In this document: piece after piece, positions 51,849 to 61,078 of the stretch | How positions within the stretch are numbered: the first letter of the stretch is position 1 | Layout of the letters: each line of letters begins with the position of its first letter | Source: Chersky-840 sp035532735 | GTDB lineage: Bacteria; Actinomycetota; Acidimicrobiia; Acidimicrobiales; UBA8190 | Reading direction: 5' to 3' | Assembly: GCA_035532735.1 (NCBI GenBank) | Contig: DATKQM010000057.1 | Coordinates: 1-64,000 of the forward strand | Length of the DNA: 64,000 nucleotides | Translations under genes and position numbers: made by a program | The notes under the pieces: model-generated | Database searches by the model: none | What the model saw: the letters and a program-made list of their open reading frames with translations, nothing else | What the model was told of the DNA's origin: nothing

Positions 51849-53279
51849 ATGTCACCGCAGGGGTTGCCACGGACACGACGATCCCGAGCCCGCGAGGCCC
51901 TGGCCTCACTCTTCGCTCTCGCCGTCGTTGCCGTCACCGCGCTCGGCGCGTTCGTCGCCGTCGTCGCCGTCCCGACCCGAACGGCCGCGGCAGCGGAAGT
52001 GACCCAGCCCTATGCCGGTGGAGGCGTCGTCGCGTTCGGCGACGCTGTCACCTATGGCACCCTCACCGCCACGTTGTCATCCGCGATCACGGGCATGGCG
52101 GCGACCCCAGACGGCAAGGGGTACTGGCTGGTGGGCGCGGACGGCGGGGTCTTTGCTTTCGGCGACGCCGGCTTCTACGGGTCTCTCGGTGCGATCACGC
52201 TCAACGGGCCCATCGTGGCCATCACGCCGACCCCCGACGGCAAGGGGTACTGGCTCGCCGCGGTCGACGGCGGGGTCTTCGCCTTCGGGGACGCCGAATT
52301 CGACGGGTCGATGGGGGCCGCCACGCTCACCCGACCCATCGTGGGCATGGCGGCGACGCCCGACGGCAAGGGGTATTGGCTCGTGGCGGGGGACGGCGGG
52401 GTCTTCTCCTTCGGCGACGCCGTCTTCTACGGGTCGATGGGGGCGACACACCTCGTGGCCGGCGTCACCGGCATAGCCACCACCAAGGATGGCAAGGGCT
52501 ACTGGATGGTCGCCGGCGACGGCGGGATCTTCGCCTTCGGCGACGCCGTCTTCTACGGGTCCCTGGGCGCGAAGCCACCACCCGATTCGATCGCGGGCAT
52601 GGCGGCGACCCCAGACGGCGCCGGGTACTGGATGGTGGGCAACGGCGGAAGCGTCTATCCCTTCGGCGACGCCCAGAGCTTCGGATCGAGCGCCACGACC
52701 CAGCCCGTGGCCCCCGTCGCCGCCCTCACGCCGACGTCGGACGGCCAGGGGTACTGGTTGTTGGAGCCCGACGACTGGTCGTACTCCTTCTCGGCCTCGT
52801 CGCCCTACGCGCTGACGGTCTCCGCGGCGGTCACGGCCCTAGCCACCAGCCAGGTCGGCCCCGACCCCGACACCGCACTCGGCCCCTACTGCAACCCCTA
52901 CGGGCCCTGTGAGCAATGGTGCGCGCTGTTCGTCACGTGGTTGTGGGCCCACGCCGGAATCCCAATCCCCTCGATCCCCTTCACCGGCAACATCTATGGG
53001 TGGGCCGCTGCACACGGCCGGATCCTCCCCTACGACGTCCTGCCCGCACCCGGAGACGCCGTCTTGTTCGGGACCGGGCCGGGGAGCACCGCCACCTCGG
53101 TCCATACCGGGCTCGTCGTCGAGGCATGGCCCGACGGCGCGGTGCTGACTGTCGAGGGTGACGCCGGCCCCGCGCCGTCGGGGCAGCTCGCCACGGTCAT
53201 CAACGGTCCCTTCCTCATCAGGGACTCCAAGTCCTACAACGGCGTCCCCGTCTACGCCGTTGCACAACCGGTGCGCTGA
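51849..53279 (+). CDS. Secreted FGDA-repeat protein with C-terminal CHAP hydrolase domain
   Basis: 476 aa. A signal peptide (about residues 1-48, ending TRTAAAA) precedes about seven repeats of roughly 41 aa with core GYWLVGADGGVFAFGDA and YGS (residues about 55-340). The CHAP amidase/endopeptidase domain follows, with Cys358 in CEQWCALFVTWLW and His419 in HTGLVVEAW. It probably binds and cuts peptidoglycan. The seven-unit repeat may fold as a beta-propeller (inference). ATG 51849 is chosen; the open frame upstream to 51585 overlaps the epimerase. Confidence 0.85.
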   Translation: MSPQGLPRTRRSRAREALASLFALAVVAVTALGAFVAVVAVPTRTAAAAEVTQPYAGGGVVAFGDAVTYGTLTATLSSAITGMAATPDGKGYWLVGADGGVFAFGDAGFYGSLGAITLNGPIVAITPTPDGKGYWLAAVDGGVFAFGDAEFDGSMGAATLTRPIVGMAATPDGKGYWLVAGDGGVFSFGDAVFYGSMGATHLVAGVTGIATTKDGKGYWMVAGDGGIFAFGDAVFYGSLGAKPPPDSIAGMAATPDGAGYWMVGNGGSVYPFGDAQSFGSSATTQPVAPVAALTPTSDGQGYWLLEPDDWSYSFSASSPYALTVSAAVTALATSQVGPDPDTALGPYCNPYGPCEQWCALFVTWLWAHAGIPIPSIPFTGNIYGWAAAHGRILPYDVLPAPGDAVLFGTGPGSTATSVHTGLVVEAWPDGAVLTVEGDAGPAPSGQLATVINGPFLIRDSKSYNGVPVYAVAQPVR

Positions 53280-53344
53280 CCTGCCCCAGAGCCCGCGCTC
53301 TCGCCGCGGTGTCGAGGGACAGACGGGCACCTAGGCTCCTCGCC

Positions 53345-54475
53345 ATGGCAACGTCCGCAGAAGACGCGGAGATCGTGCCGCATCGAAGCGACACGACTTC
53401 AACCTCGGCGTCGGTGAAGGATCTCCGGGGCCCGTCCGTTGTTCCCGGTATCGCCATCCCCGATCTTCCCGGCACCCCGGTCCTGCCCATCACGCCCGTC
53501 ACGCCCGTCCAGGCACAGCAAGACGGGGCCACCCGACTGGCCCGGACCTTCGACGCCGTGGTGGTCAACGTCCGGAGCGCCTACGTGGGCCGGGACAGCA
53601 CCGTGCGGCTGGCCCTGTGCTGTCTCATGGCCGAGGGCCATCTCCTGGTGGAGGACCACCCCGGGGTGGGCAAGACCACGCTGGCCAAGGCGTTGGCGCG
53701 ATCGCTCGGCCTCACCTTCGGTCGAGTGCAGTTCACCGCCGACCTTCTCCCCGCCGATGTCACCGGGGCCATGGTCTTCGACCGCGACAGTGGGCAGATC
53801 TCGTTTCGGCCCGGCCCGGTGTTCACCAACATCCTCCTCGCCGACGAGCTGAACCGGGCCTCGCCCAAGGCCCAATCGGCGTTGTTGGAGTCAATGGAAG
53901 AGCACCAGGTCAGCGCGGACGGGGTCAGCCATCCCCTCCCGAAGCCCTTCATGGTGATCGCCACCCAGAATCCTTACGACGCGGCCGGGACCTTCCCGCT
54001 CCCCCACAGCCAACGCGACCGTTTCCTGCTCCGGCTCAGCCTCGGCTACCCCGATCGGGCCGCCGAGGACGAGCTCCTGGCCGGCACGCTCACGCGACCT
54101 GGACCCGATTCGCTGTCGGGAGTCGGCGGCGCGGATTTCCTGCACAGCTTCGCCGGTGCCGTGGTACGGAGCCACGTGGCAGCCGAGGTGCGGGCCTATG
54201 TCCTCGACCTCATCGGCGAGACGCGATCGCACCCCGACCTCACTGTGGGCGCCTCGCCCCGGGCCGCGTTGGCCGTGCTGCGCGCCGCGGGGGCCGTGGC
54301 GGTGTCCACGGGCCGCGACTACGTGACGCCCGACGACGTGAAGCTCGTGGCCGAGCCCGCGCTCGGGCATCGGGTCGTGGTCCATCCCGCCGCCGAGTTG
54401 GCCGGCGTCACGGCGTCGTCGACGATCGAGGAGATCATGTCGCGCATCGTCGTCCCTGTCGGCAGCTCCCGGTAG
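53345..54475 (+). CDS. moxR: MoxR-family AAA+ ATPase
   Basis: 376 aa. After a 60-residue low-complexity head comes Walker A HPGVGKTT (about residues 105-112), Walker B ILLADELNRA, sensor 1 MVIATQNPYD and an arginine-finger region PHSQRDRFLLRLSLGYP. MoxR ATPases act as chaperones for metal or cofactor insertion, normally with DUF58 and von Willebrand or transglutaminase proteins; both DUF58 and transglutaminase genes follow. It is first of a three-gene operon. Confidence 0.93.
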   Translation: MATSAEDAEIVPHRSDTTSTSASVKDLRGPSVVPGIAIPDLPGTPVLPITPVTPVQAQQDGATRLARTFDAVVVNVRSAYVGRDSTVRLALCCLMAEGHLLVEDHPGVGKTTLAKALARSLGLTFGRVQFTADLLPADVTGAMVFDRDSGQISFRPGPVFTNILLADELNRASPKAQSALLESMEEHQVSADGVSHPLPKPFMVIATQNPYDAAGTFPLPHSQRDRFLLRLSLGYPDRAAEDELLAGTLTRPGPDSLSGVGGADFLHSFAGAVVRSHVAAEVRAYVLDLIGETRSHPDLTVGASPRAALAVLRAAGAVAVSTGRDYVTPDDVKLVAEPALGHRVVVHPAAELAGVTASSTIEEIMSRIVVPVGSSR

Positions 54476-54523
54476 GGCCGGTGCCGGCGGGCCCGAGCCG
54501 CCGCCGCGGCACCTGAGCCTGGC

Positions 54524-55798
54524 GTGCTGTCGACACGGGGCAGGTGGTTGGCCGTCGGGGCGTTATGTGCAGCCCTCGCCGGCCTCGTCTACGGCGTCGA
54601 GGAGTTCGTGTTCGTCGCCATTGTGATCGCCGTCCTCATGGCCTTCGGCGCGGTGTCGGTATGGTGGCGACAACTCGTGGCCCGTCGGGAGCTGCACCTG
54701 GTGGTGAAGGTCCCCATGGCCGAGCTGCCCGCCGGGCAGTCCGCCCTCGTCGAGGTCACCGTGGCCAACCGGGGCCGACGTCGACTTCCCCCCGTGGTCG
54801 TCGAGGATCCTTCCGGGCACTGGTCGGTGTCGCACCCTGGACTGGGCTCGAGCTCTGTGGCGGGGTCGCGCCACGGCGCGACGGCCGACGCGCCGGTGAC
54901 CCGGGGCTTCACCGCTCTCGGGGACCGGTCGCCCTCAGCGGGGTGGCTCGGCAATGCCGGGCCGCGCCCCGACCGCCGGGCTCGGGCCGGCCTCCGACGA
55001 TCGGTGTCGCACACTCGTGGGCTCCCCGACCTCGGTCCCGGTGACGAGGTCACGTTCAAGGTCCGCGTGCCCACCCAGACGCGGGGTCTCCTCACCCTCG
55101 CCGAGCTCGGCGTGTGGTGCGAGGACCCCTTCGGTCTCCTCGCCCGGCGGGTCACCGTCGCTCCCCCCGCCCACGTGGTCGTCTACCCCATGCCCACCGA
55201 GCTCTCCCGGCAGGGGCACCCCGTCACCCTCCACGACGAGGGGCGCGACCGGTCGTCGAGATCGGGTTCGACCAACGAGCTGTCGGGCGACGAGCTCAGC
55301 GGCCTGCGGCCTTATCAACCAGGCGACCGTCTCACCCGGTTGCACTGGCCGTCGCTGGCGCGCTCGGGCGAACTGGTCGTGCGCGAATTCCTCGAGCCCC
55401 GGGCCGGGTCGCTCGCATTGCTGGTGGACCTTCGGCCCTCGGCACACAGCGGTGACTCGATCGAGAGGACGATCTCGCGCGCCGCGGGGTTCGGCATCGC
55501 CGCTCTCGGACGTGGCCTGAGCGTGGAGCTGTGCACGAGCACCGGCGACCGCCTGGTGGTCACCCCCGACGCCGCCGGGCGGCAAGCCATGCTGCGGGCC
55601 CTCGCCCTCCTCGGCGCCGCCAGCGCGCCCCCTGCCATCGTTCGTCGTTGGGGGAGCCGACCCACCGGCGGGGCGGTGTGGGCGACCGGGAGCGTCCTCG
55701 GCGACGACGTGGTGCTCGTCACAACCGCCGCCGGCGCCGCCGAGCGGACCTTGCCTGACTCGATCGGCCGCCAGGCCGAGACGGTCCTGGTGCCATGA
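54524..55798 (+). CDS. DUF58 membrane protein
   Basis: 424 aa, GTG start. Two hydrophobic segments near residues 8-45 are followed by a beta-rich domain and the DUF58 motif RPYQPGDRLTRLHWPSLARSG (near residues 260-280), which contacts MoxR partners. Its stop overlaps the next ATG (ATGA). The family is linked to a MoxR chaperone system. Confidence 0.88.
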   Translation: MLSTRGRWLAVGALCAALAGLVYGVEEFVFVAIVIAVLMAFGAVSVWWRQLVARRELHLVVKVPMAELPAGQSALVEVTVANRGRRRLPPVVVEDPSGHWSVSHPGLGSSSVAGSRHGATADAPVTRGFTALGDRSPSAGWLGNAGPRPDRRARAGLRRSVSHTRGLPDLGPGDEVTFKVRVPTQTRGLLTLAELGVWCEDPFGLLARRVTVAPPAHVVVYPMPTELSRQGHPVTLHDEGRDRSSRSGSTNELSGDELSGLRPYQPGDRLTRLHWPSLARSGELVVREFLEPRAGSLALLVDLRPSAHSGDSIERTISRAAGFGIAALGRGLSVELCTSTGDRLVVTPDAAGRQAMLRALALLGAASAPPAIVRRWGSRPTGGAVWATGSVLGDDVVLVTTAAGAAERTLPDSIGRQAETVLVP

Positions 55799-58281
55799 CC
55801 GCACTTCCTCCCTCGGCGACCGTCGGTCCATCGAAGACCGTCCCACCTCAGGTGACAGAGCGCGCCCCGGCAATCGCCCCGGACTTCTGGCTCCTGGCGG
55901 TGTCATTGGCCGCGGGCCTCGGCACAGCACGCCTCACCCAGGCGCCGAGCGCCGCGCACGTCGTCGGCCCCATCATCGCCACCGTCGTGGCCGGACACAT
56001 CGGGGCCTCCCTGGCGCGGCGGTTGCGGGTCTCGGGAGGCGGCGTCGTGGTCGCCGGGGTGCTCTCGGTGGCCCTGGCCACGGTCTGGGGCCAGCTCTTC
56101 TCCGCTACGAGCCACGGCATTCCCACCGCCACCACGTGGCGGGTGTTGGCCTCGAAGTTCGACGCCGCCGGGACAGTCATCCGGTCCCACCCCACGCCGG
56201 TGCCCGCCACCCCCGGGGTCGTGTTGTGCATTGCCACCGGAGCCGGGCTCGTGGCCGTGATGGCCCGATCGCTGTGGGCCCGACAAGAAGCCCGGAACGC
56301 GGGGCCGCTCGTTGTCCTCGTCCCGAGCTTCGGGATGTTCTGTTACACGTCGCTGTTGAGCTCGCAGGTCGACCGGCTTCCGGGCGTGATCAGCTACGTC
56401 GGGTGCTGTCTCCTCTTCGTGACCGTCGCCGATCGGGCCACCCGGATCGGCGTAGTGTCGCGGCGGGTGGCGTCGGGGGTCATGGCCGGGGTCCCCGCCG
56501 TGGTGGCCGTGGCGTTGGCCATCATCGTCCCCCTCGCCGCCAGCCCGGCTCTGGCCACGTTGAAGGTGGACGCTCTGCCCTTCCCTCCACCACCGGGGGC
56601 GAACAAGGGCCTCGGGTTGGCGACGGGAAGTCCCAACGACGGGGGCGTCGGGACCGGCGGTGTCACGAGCGCGAGCCCGGGCGCCTCGGGGGTACGGGCC
56701 ATCGACCTCGTCGACAACCTGAAGGCGGTCCTCGTCAACCGGACCACCGAGACCATGTTCGCCGCCCAGTCATCGTTGCCCACCTACTGGCAGGTGGCGG
56801 TGCTCACCGACTTCGACGGGACGGCGTGGATCCCCGACCCCACCACCGAGGCCGCCGCCCAGAGCTTCGCCCTCTCCCCGCAGAGCAAGGAGGTGGCCGG
56901 CCTCCCTGCGCTGCCCGAGCCCACCGCCACCCCGACGTTTCGTGCCCGGATCACCATCGGTGACCTCGAGAGCACGTTGTTGCCGCTGCCCCCCACGACC
57001 TACTCGGTCGACACCGACGCCGACCTCGTGCCGGGGTTCGGGGCGGTGGAGCCGGTGGAGGCCGCGCCGGGTCTGGCCTATACCGCATCGGCCCGGGTGC
57101 CGGTGAACCCGACCACGGCGACCAAGGCCACGACGATGTCGCCCCAGGTCGTCTCTGCCACCGAGCTGGCGCCCTACCTGCAGCTGCCCACCGAGCCCCC
57201 CGACGTGGTGGCACTGGCCCATCAGATCGTCGCGTCGGCCAAGGGGCCCGCCGGCGAGGCGGCCGCCTTGGCCCGGTTCTTCAACGGCGGTCGGTTCCAC
57301 TACACGCTGTCGCCACCGACCACATCGGGGCCCGACGCCCTGGAGTCGTTCCTGTTCAGCACCAAGGCCGGGTTCTGTCAGCAGTTCGCAGCTGCCTACG
57401 GCGTGCTGGCCCGGATCGACGGCCTGCCCACGCGGGTGGCGGTGGGGTTCACGACCGGCGACTCCCAGGGTCGACAGCGCTACTTGATCACCGGGGCCGA
57501 CGCCCATGTGTGGCCCGAGGTCTATCTGGGCCCGACCACGGGATGGACCTCGTACGAGCCGACCCCCGCGTCCTCGGGCGAAGCTACCGGCGTGGGGGTG
57601 AACTCGGGCTCGAAGTCGAGCGCCCAGAGCTCCGGGGCCAGGTCCCCAGCCACCACCGCCTCCACCGTGGCCAGCCTCCGCCATCCCTTCTCGGCCAACG
57701 TGACGGTCCCCTCCACGCTGCCCGAGTCGGTCCGGGCCACGGCGGCCGCCACCGCCACACCTCGGGGGTCGTCTGGGGTCGCGGTGGCGATCGCGGGGGT
57801 CGTGGTGGGTGTGGTCGGGGTCGTCGCGCTGGGGGGCGTGTGGGTACGGCGCCGGATGCGAAACGGATGGGACCCTTTGGGAGCGAGGCGCGACCGCCGT
57901 CGACGGCGACGACGTCGCCCCGCCCCCGATCCGAGCGCCGAGGTGATCGCGCAGTGGCGTGACGCCGTCTCGGTGCTCGAGCGCGCCCGGCTCGGACGCC
58001 GGCCCGCCGAGACCCTGCACGAGCACGCGGCGCGCCTCCAGTCGTTGGCCGGCGCCAAGTGGTTGACCCCCTATCGGCCCATGTCCCACGAACCGACCGA
58101 CGTCACCATCGACGCCGGCATCGAGGCCTACGCCACATTGGCGGAGCTGGCCGATCGGGCCAGCTACGGGTCGGGCCATTGCAGCGCCGCCGACGCGGCC
58201 GACGCCGAGAAGCTGGGTGGGGTGGTCCGGGCCGGGCTGGCGGGTGCCGGAGGCCGACGAGGCGTGCTCGTAGGGTCCTGA
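55795..58281 (+). CDS. TgpA-like membrane transglutaminase-domain protein
   Basis: 828 aa. Several N-terminal membrane helices (residues about 25-260) precede an extracytoplasmic region and a transglutaminase core with Cys528 (GFCQQFAAAYG) and His571 (ADAHVWPEVY). One more helix (about 660-680) and a cytoplasmic Arg-rich tail with DUF4129-like content follow. It is the third gene of the MoxR-DUF58-TgpA operon, possibly cross-linking or cleaving envelope peptides. Confidence 0.9.
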   Translation: MTALPPSATVGPSKTVPPQVTERAPAIAPDFWLLAVSLAAGLGTARLTQAPSAAHVVGPIIATVVAGHIGASLARRLRVSGGGVVVAGVLSVALATVWGQLFSATSHGIPTATTWRVLASKFDAAGTVIRSHPTPVPATPGVVLCIATGAGLVAVMARSLWARQEARNAGPLVVLVPSFGMFCYTSLLSSQVDRLPGVISYVGCCLLFVTVADRATRIGVVSRRVASGVMAGVPAVVAVALAIIVPLAASPALATLKVDALPFPPPPGANKGLGLATGSPNDGGVGTGGVTSASPGASGVRAIDLVDNLKAVLVNRTTETMFAAQSSLPTYWQVAVLTDFDGTAWIPDPTTEAAAQSFALSPQSKEVAGLPALPEPTATPTFRARITIGDLESTLLPLPPTTYSVDTDADLVPGFGAVEPVEAAPGLAYTASARVPVNPTTATKATTMSPQVVSATELAPYLQLPTEPPDVVALAHQIVASAKGPAGEAAALARFFNGGRFHYTLSPPTTSGPDALESFLFSTKAGFCQQFAAAYGVLARIDGLPTRVAVGFTTGDSQGRQRYLITGADAHVWPEVYLGPTTGWTSYEPTPASSGEATGVGVNSGSKSSAQSSGARSPATTASTVASLRHPFSANVTVPSTLPESVRATAAATATPRGSSGVAVAIAGVVVGVVGVVALGGVWVRRRMRNGWDPLGARRDRRRRRRRRPAPDPSAEVIAQWRDAVSVLERARLGRRPAETLHEHAARLQSLAGAKWLTPYRPMSHEPTDVTIDAGIEAYATLAELADRASYGSGHCSAADAADAEKLGGVVRAGLAGAGGRRGVLVGS

Positions 58282-58293
58282 ATCCGGGTCTCA

Positions 58294-58315
58294 GACAGGC
58301 GTCGGACAGACGTCG
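58294..58315 (+). repeat. Tandem 11-bp imperfect repeat before the P450
   Basis: GACAGGCGTCG is followed directly by GACAGACGTCG, 48 nt upstream of the P450 GTG. It could be a regulator-binding pair or chance. Confidence 0.35.
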
Positions 58316-58363
58316 GCGCGAGGATGAGACCGCAAGCGCCACAACAGTCGGAGGGGTACGAAC

Positions 58364-59632
58364 GTGACGATCCCGCAGGAACTGGGCATCGACGACATCG
58401 AGCTGTCGAACCTCGAATTCTGGGACAAGCCGTGGGAGGCGCGCGAGCGGGCTTTCGCCACATTGCGGGCGCAACGCCCCATCGCCTTCTTCGAGGACCC
58501 CGAGATCGAGATAGAGACGATCGTCCCCATTCCTCCGGGCCGGGGCTACTACGCCGTGACGCGCTACGCCGATGTCGTCGAGATCAGCCGGCACCCCGAG
58601 CTGTACTGCTCAGGCCAGTCGGGCACCACCATCCTCGACATGCCGCCCGAGCTCCTCGAGTTCTTCGGGTCCATGATCAACATGGACGACCCGCGCCACG
58701 CCCGGCTGCGGCGGATCGTCTCGGCCGCCTTCAACCCGCGCATGGTGCGGGCTGTCGAGGACAACATCGAGCAGGTCGCCGATGACCTCATCGCCACCGT
58801 GCGGGACAAAGGGGAATGCGATTTCGTCACCGAGGTGGCAGCCCGGCTTCCCCTCAAGATCATCTGCGACATGATGGGCGTGCCCGAGAGCGATTACGAC
58901 AAGGTCTTCACCTGCTCGAACATCATCCTTTCCTTCGGAGACACCGAGTACGTCCCCGAAGGCGAGGACCCGGTGCTGGCGTTCATGAACGCCGGGAACG
59001 ACCTGGCCGAGCTCATGCGGGACCTGGCCGCGCACCGCGTCGAGCACCCCACCGACGACCTCACCTCGGAGCTCGTGAACGCGAACGTGGATGGCGAGGC
59101 GCTCACCGACGCCGAGCTGGCCTCGTTCTTCATCTTGTTGGTGGTCGCCGGAAACGAGACCACGCGCAATGCCATCAGCCACGGGTTGTGGGCCTTCACC
59201 GAACACCCCGACCAGCAGGCCATCTGGGCCGCTGACTTCGACAAGGTGGCCCCTACCGCCGTCGACGAGATCGTCCGGTGGGCCTCGCCGGTCATCTTCA
59301 TGCGTCGGACGACAACGACGGAGACGACGTTGTCCGGGCACACCTTCGCGGAGGGCGACAAGGTCATCTTGTTCTACAACTCGGCCAACCGCGACGAGGA
59401 CGTCTTCGAGGACCCCCAGCGCTTCGACGTCTTGCGTCACCCCAACCCCCATGTCGGCTTCGGCGCCCCGGGACCGCACTTCTGTCTCGGCGCCCATCTG
59501 GCCCGGCGCGAGATCACGGTCATGTACCGCGCGCTCTTCCGCCACCTCCCCACCATCCACGCCACAGCCGAGCCCGACCGCCTCCGGTCGAACTTCATCA
59601 ACGGCATCAAGCACCTGCCATGCGCCTACTGA
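58364..59632 (+). CDS. Cytochrome P450, CYP125/CYP124/CYP142 type
   Basis: Heme monooxygenase, 422 aa, GTG start. The I-helix motif is VVAGNETTRNAISHG, EIVRW is the ExxR-region neighbour, and the heme ligand Cys374 lies in FGAPGPHFCLGAH. The N-terminus (ELSNLEFWDKPWEARERAFATLR) and PVIFMRRTTTTETTLSG resemble the actinobacterial sterol and methyl-branched lipid omega-hydroxylases. That substrate is inferred from similarity and the nearby steroid-type genes. It needs ferredoxin partners, not present here. Confidence 0.88.
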   Translation: MTIPQELGIDDIELSNLEFWDKPWEARERAFATLRAQRPIAFFEDPEIEIETIVPIPPGRGYYAVTRYADVVEISRHPELYCSGQSGTTILDMPPELLEFFGSMINMDDPRHARLRRIVSAAFNPRMVRAVEDNIEQVADDLIATVRDKGECDFVTEVAARLPLKIICDMMGVPESDYDKVFTCSNIILSFGDTEYVPEGEDPVLAFMNAGNDLAELMRDLAAHRVEHPTDDLTSELVNANVDGEALTDAELASFFILLVVAGNETTRNAISHGLWAFTEHPDQQAIWAADFDKVAPTAVDEIVRWASPVIFMRRTTTTETTLSGHTFAEGDKVILFYNSANRDEDVFEDPQRFDVLRHPNPHVGFGAPGPHFCLGAHLARREITVMYRALFRHLPTIHATAEPDRLRSNFINGIKHLPCAY

Positions 59633-59667
59633 CGCGTGAGCACGAGAGCACCGGTACGCTCGCCCCG

Positions 59668-60189
59668 ATGAGAGACGAGATGAGCGACGCGCCGGCGCAG
59701 GGACAGATGGGGCACGGGGTCAACCAGCGGGCCCAGATCAAGATGACGCCCGAGGAGATCGACGCATTTCTGGGCGAACGACGGCCGGTATCGCTGTGCT
59801 CGATCAACCACGACGGATCGATCCACGCCGTGGCCATGTGGTACGGGTTCCTCGACGGGATGCTCGCCTTCGAGACCAAGGCCAAGTCGCAAAAGGCTCA
59901 GAACCTACGGCGTAGTCCCCGCATGACGTGCATGGCAGAGGACGGCGACTACTACGAGGAGCTGCGCGGTGTCGAGCTCGTCGGCACCGCCGAGTTCATC
60001 GACGATCCCGACCGGATGTTCGAATTGGGGATCAACCTCTTCGAGCGGTACTACGGGACCTACACCGAGGAGCTCCGCCCCTTCGTCGAGACCATGCTCA
60101 ACAAGCGCGTCGTGATCGCCCTGCACGTCGAGCGGACCGTGTCATGGGACCACCGCAAGCTCGGGCTCCCCTCCACCCGCCCGACCTGA
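59668..60189 (+). CDS. PPOX-class (F420 or flavin) split-barrel protein
   Basis: 173 aa. The split-barrel pattern is FLGERRPVSLCSINHDGSIHAVAMWYGFLDG, AQNLRRSPRMTCMAEDG and HVERTVSWDHRKLG. F420-binding members are common in actinobacteria; cofactor choice is unproven. It lies 35 bp after the P450 on the same strand and may share its transcript. ATG 59680 is an alternative start. Confidence 0.82.
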   Translation: MRDEMSDAPAQGQMGHGVNQRAQIKMTPEEIDAFLGERRPVSLCSINHDGSIHAVAMWYGFLDGMLAFETKAKSQKAQNLRRSPRMTCMAEDGDYYEELRGVELVGTAEFIDDPDRMFELGINLFERYYGTYTEELRPFVETMLNKRVVIALHVERTVSWDHRKLGLPSTRPT

Positions 60190-60246
60190 GGTCTTCGAAC
60201 CCGAGGCCGCCCCACCTGGCCCGCCACATCCGGCCCGTCGAGCACT

Positions 60247-60260
60247 GGAACACGTTTCAC
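60247..60260. promoter_or_regulatory. Perfect KstR-type operator
   Basis: TGGAACACGTTTCA matches TnnAACnnGTTnnA at every defined position. It lies 32 nt upstream of the SDR start at 60293, within a 103-bp gap after the PPOX gene. Binding is inferred from the known mycobacterial consensus. Confidence 0.7.
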
Positions 60261-60292
60261 TTCCGGGGAGGCCTCGGCTAGGGTCGGCGCCG

Positions 60293-61069
60293 ATGATCCT
60301 GGACCGCTTCCGCCTCACCGACCGCGCCGCCATCGTCACCGGAGCCGGGCGGGGCATCGGCGCCGCCACCGCCGTCGCCCTGGCCGAGGCGGGCGCGGAT
60401 GTCGTCATCGCGGCGCGCACCGAGGAGCAACTCTTCGAGGTGGCGAAGAAGATCGAGACGGCGGGGCGCCAGGCCGTGGTGGTTCCGGCCGATCTCAACG
60501 ACCTCGACGTCATGGTGCAACTCGTCGACAAGGCCACCGACGCCTTCGGTCGACTCGACATCATCGTGAACAACCACGGGGGCTGGATGCCACGCCCTCT
60601 GCTCGATGTGTCGCCGGGTCACCTCGAGCGGGCCTTCCGTTACAACGTGAGCAGCGCCCACGCTCTGGTTCGCGCCGCGGTGCCCGCCATGATGAGCGGC
60701 GATGGGGGTGCGGTCGTCAACATCTCGTCGATGGCGGGACGGGTAGCCCCGCGGGGGTTCACCGCCTACGCCACCGCCAAGGCGGCGCTGTCGCACTACA
60801 CCCGTCTGGCCGCCGCCGAGCTGGCCCCGCGCATCCGGGTCAACGCCATCGCGGTGGGCACCATCGCCACGTCGGCGGTCGACATCGTGGTGCAGGACGC
60901 GGCCATGCTCGCCTTCATCGAGGAGACGTCGCTGGTGGGCCGCATCGGACAGCCCGAAGACATCGCGGCATGTGTCGTCTACCTGTCGTCGCCGGCAGGC
61001 GACTTCGTGACGGGCAAGATCTTCGAGATCGACGGAGGCGCCGAGCGCCCCCAGGTCGACCTGGGCTGA
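60293..61069 (+). CDS. Short-chain dehydrogenase close to mycobacterial Rv3549c
   Basis: 258 aa. It begins MILDRFRLTDRAAIVTGAGR and keeps NNHGGWMPRPLLDVSP, catalytic Ser in VNISSMAGR and YATAKAALSHYTRLAA. The fit to Rv3549c, as I recall it, runs nearly end to end; that gene lies beside echA20-ipdABC in M. tuberculosis and belongs to the steroid regulon. Here it is 17 kb away with a perfect KstR-type site in front. The product is probably a dehydrogenase for a ring-derived intermediate. Confidence 0.88.
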   Translation: MILDRFRLTDRAAIVTGAGRGIGAATAVALAEAGADVVIAARTEEQLFEVAKKIETAGRQAVVVPADLNDLDVMVQLVDKATDAFGRLDIIVNNHGGWMPRPLLDVSPGHLERAFRYNVSSAHALVRAAVPAMMSGDGGAVVNISSMAGRVAPRGFTAYATAKAALSHYTRLAAAELAPRIRVNAIAVGTIATSAVDIVVQDAAMLAFIEETSLVGRIGQPEDIAACVVYLSSPAGDFVTGKIFEIDGGAERPQVDLG

Positions 61070-61078
61070 AGAGACCCC

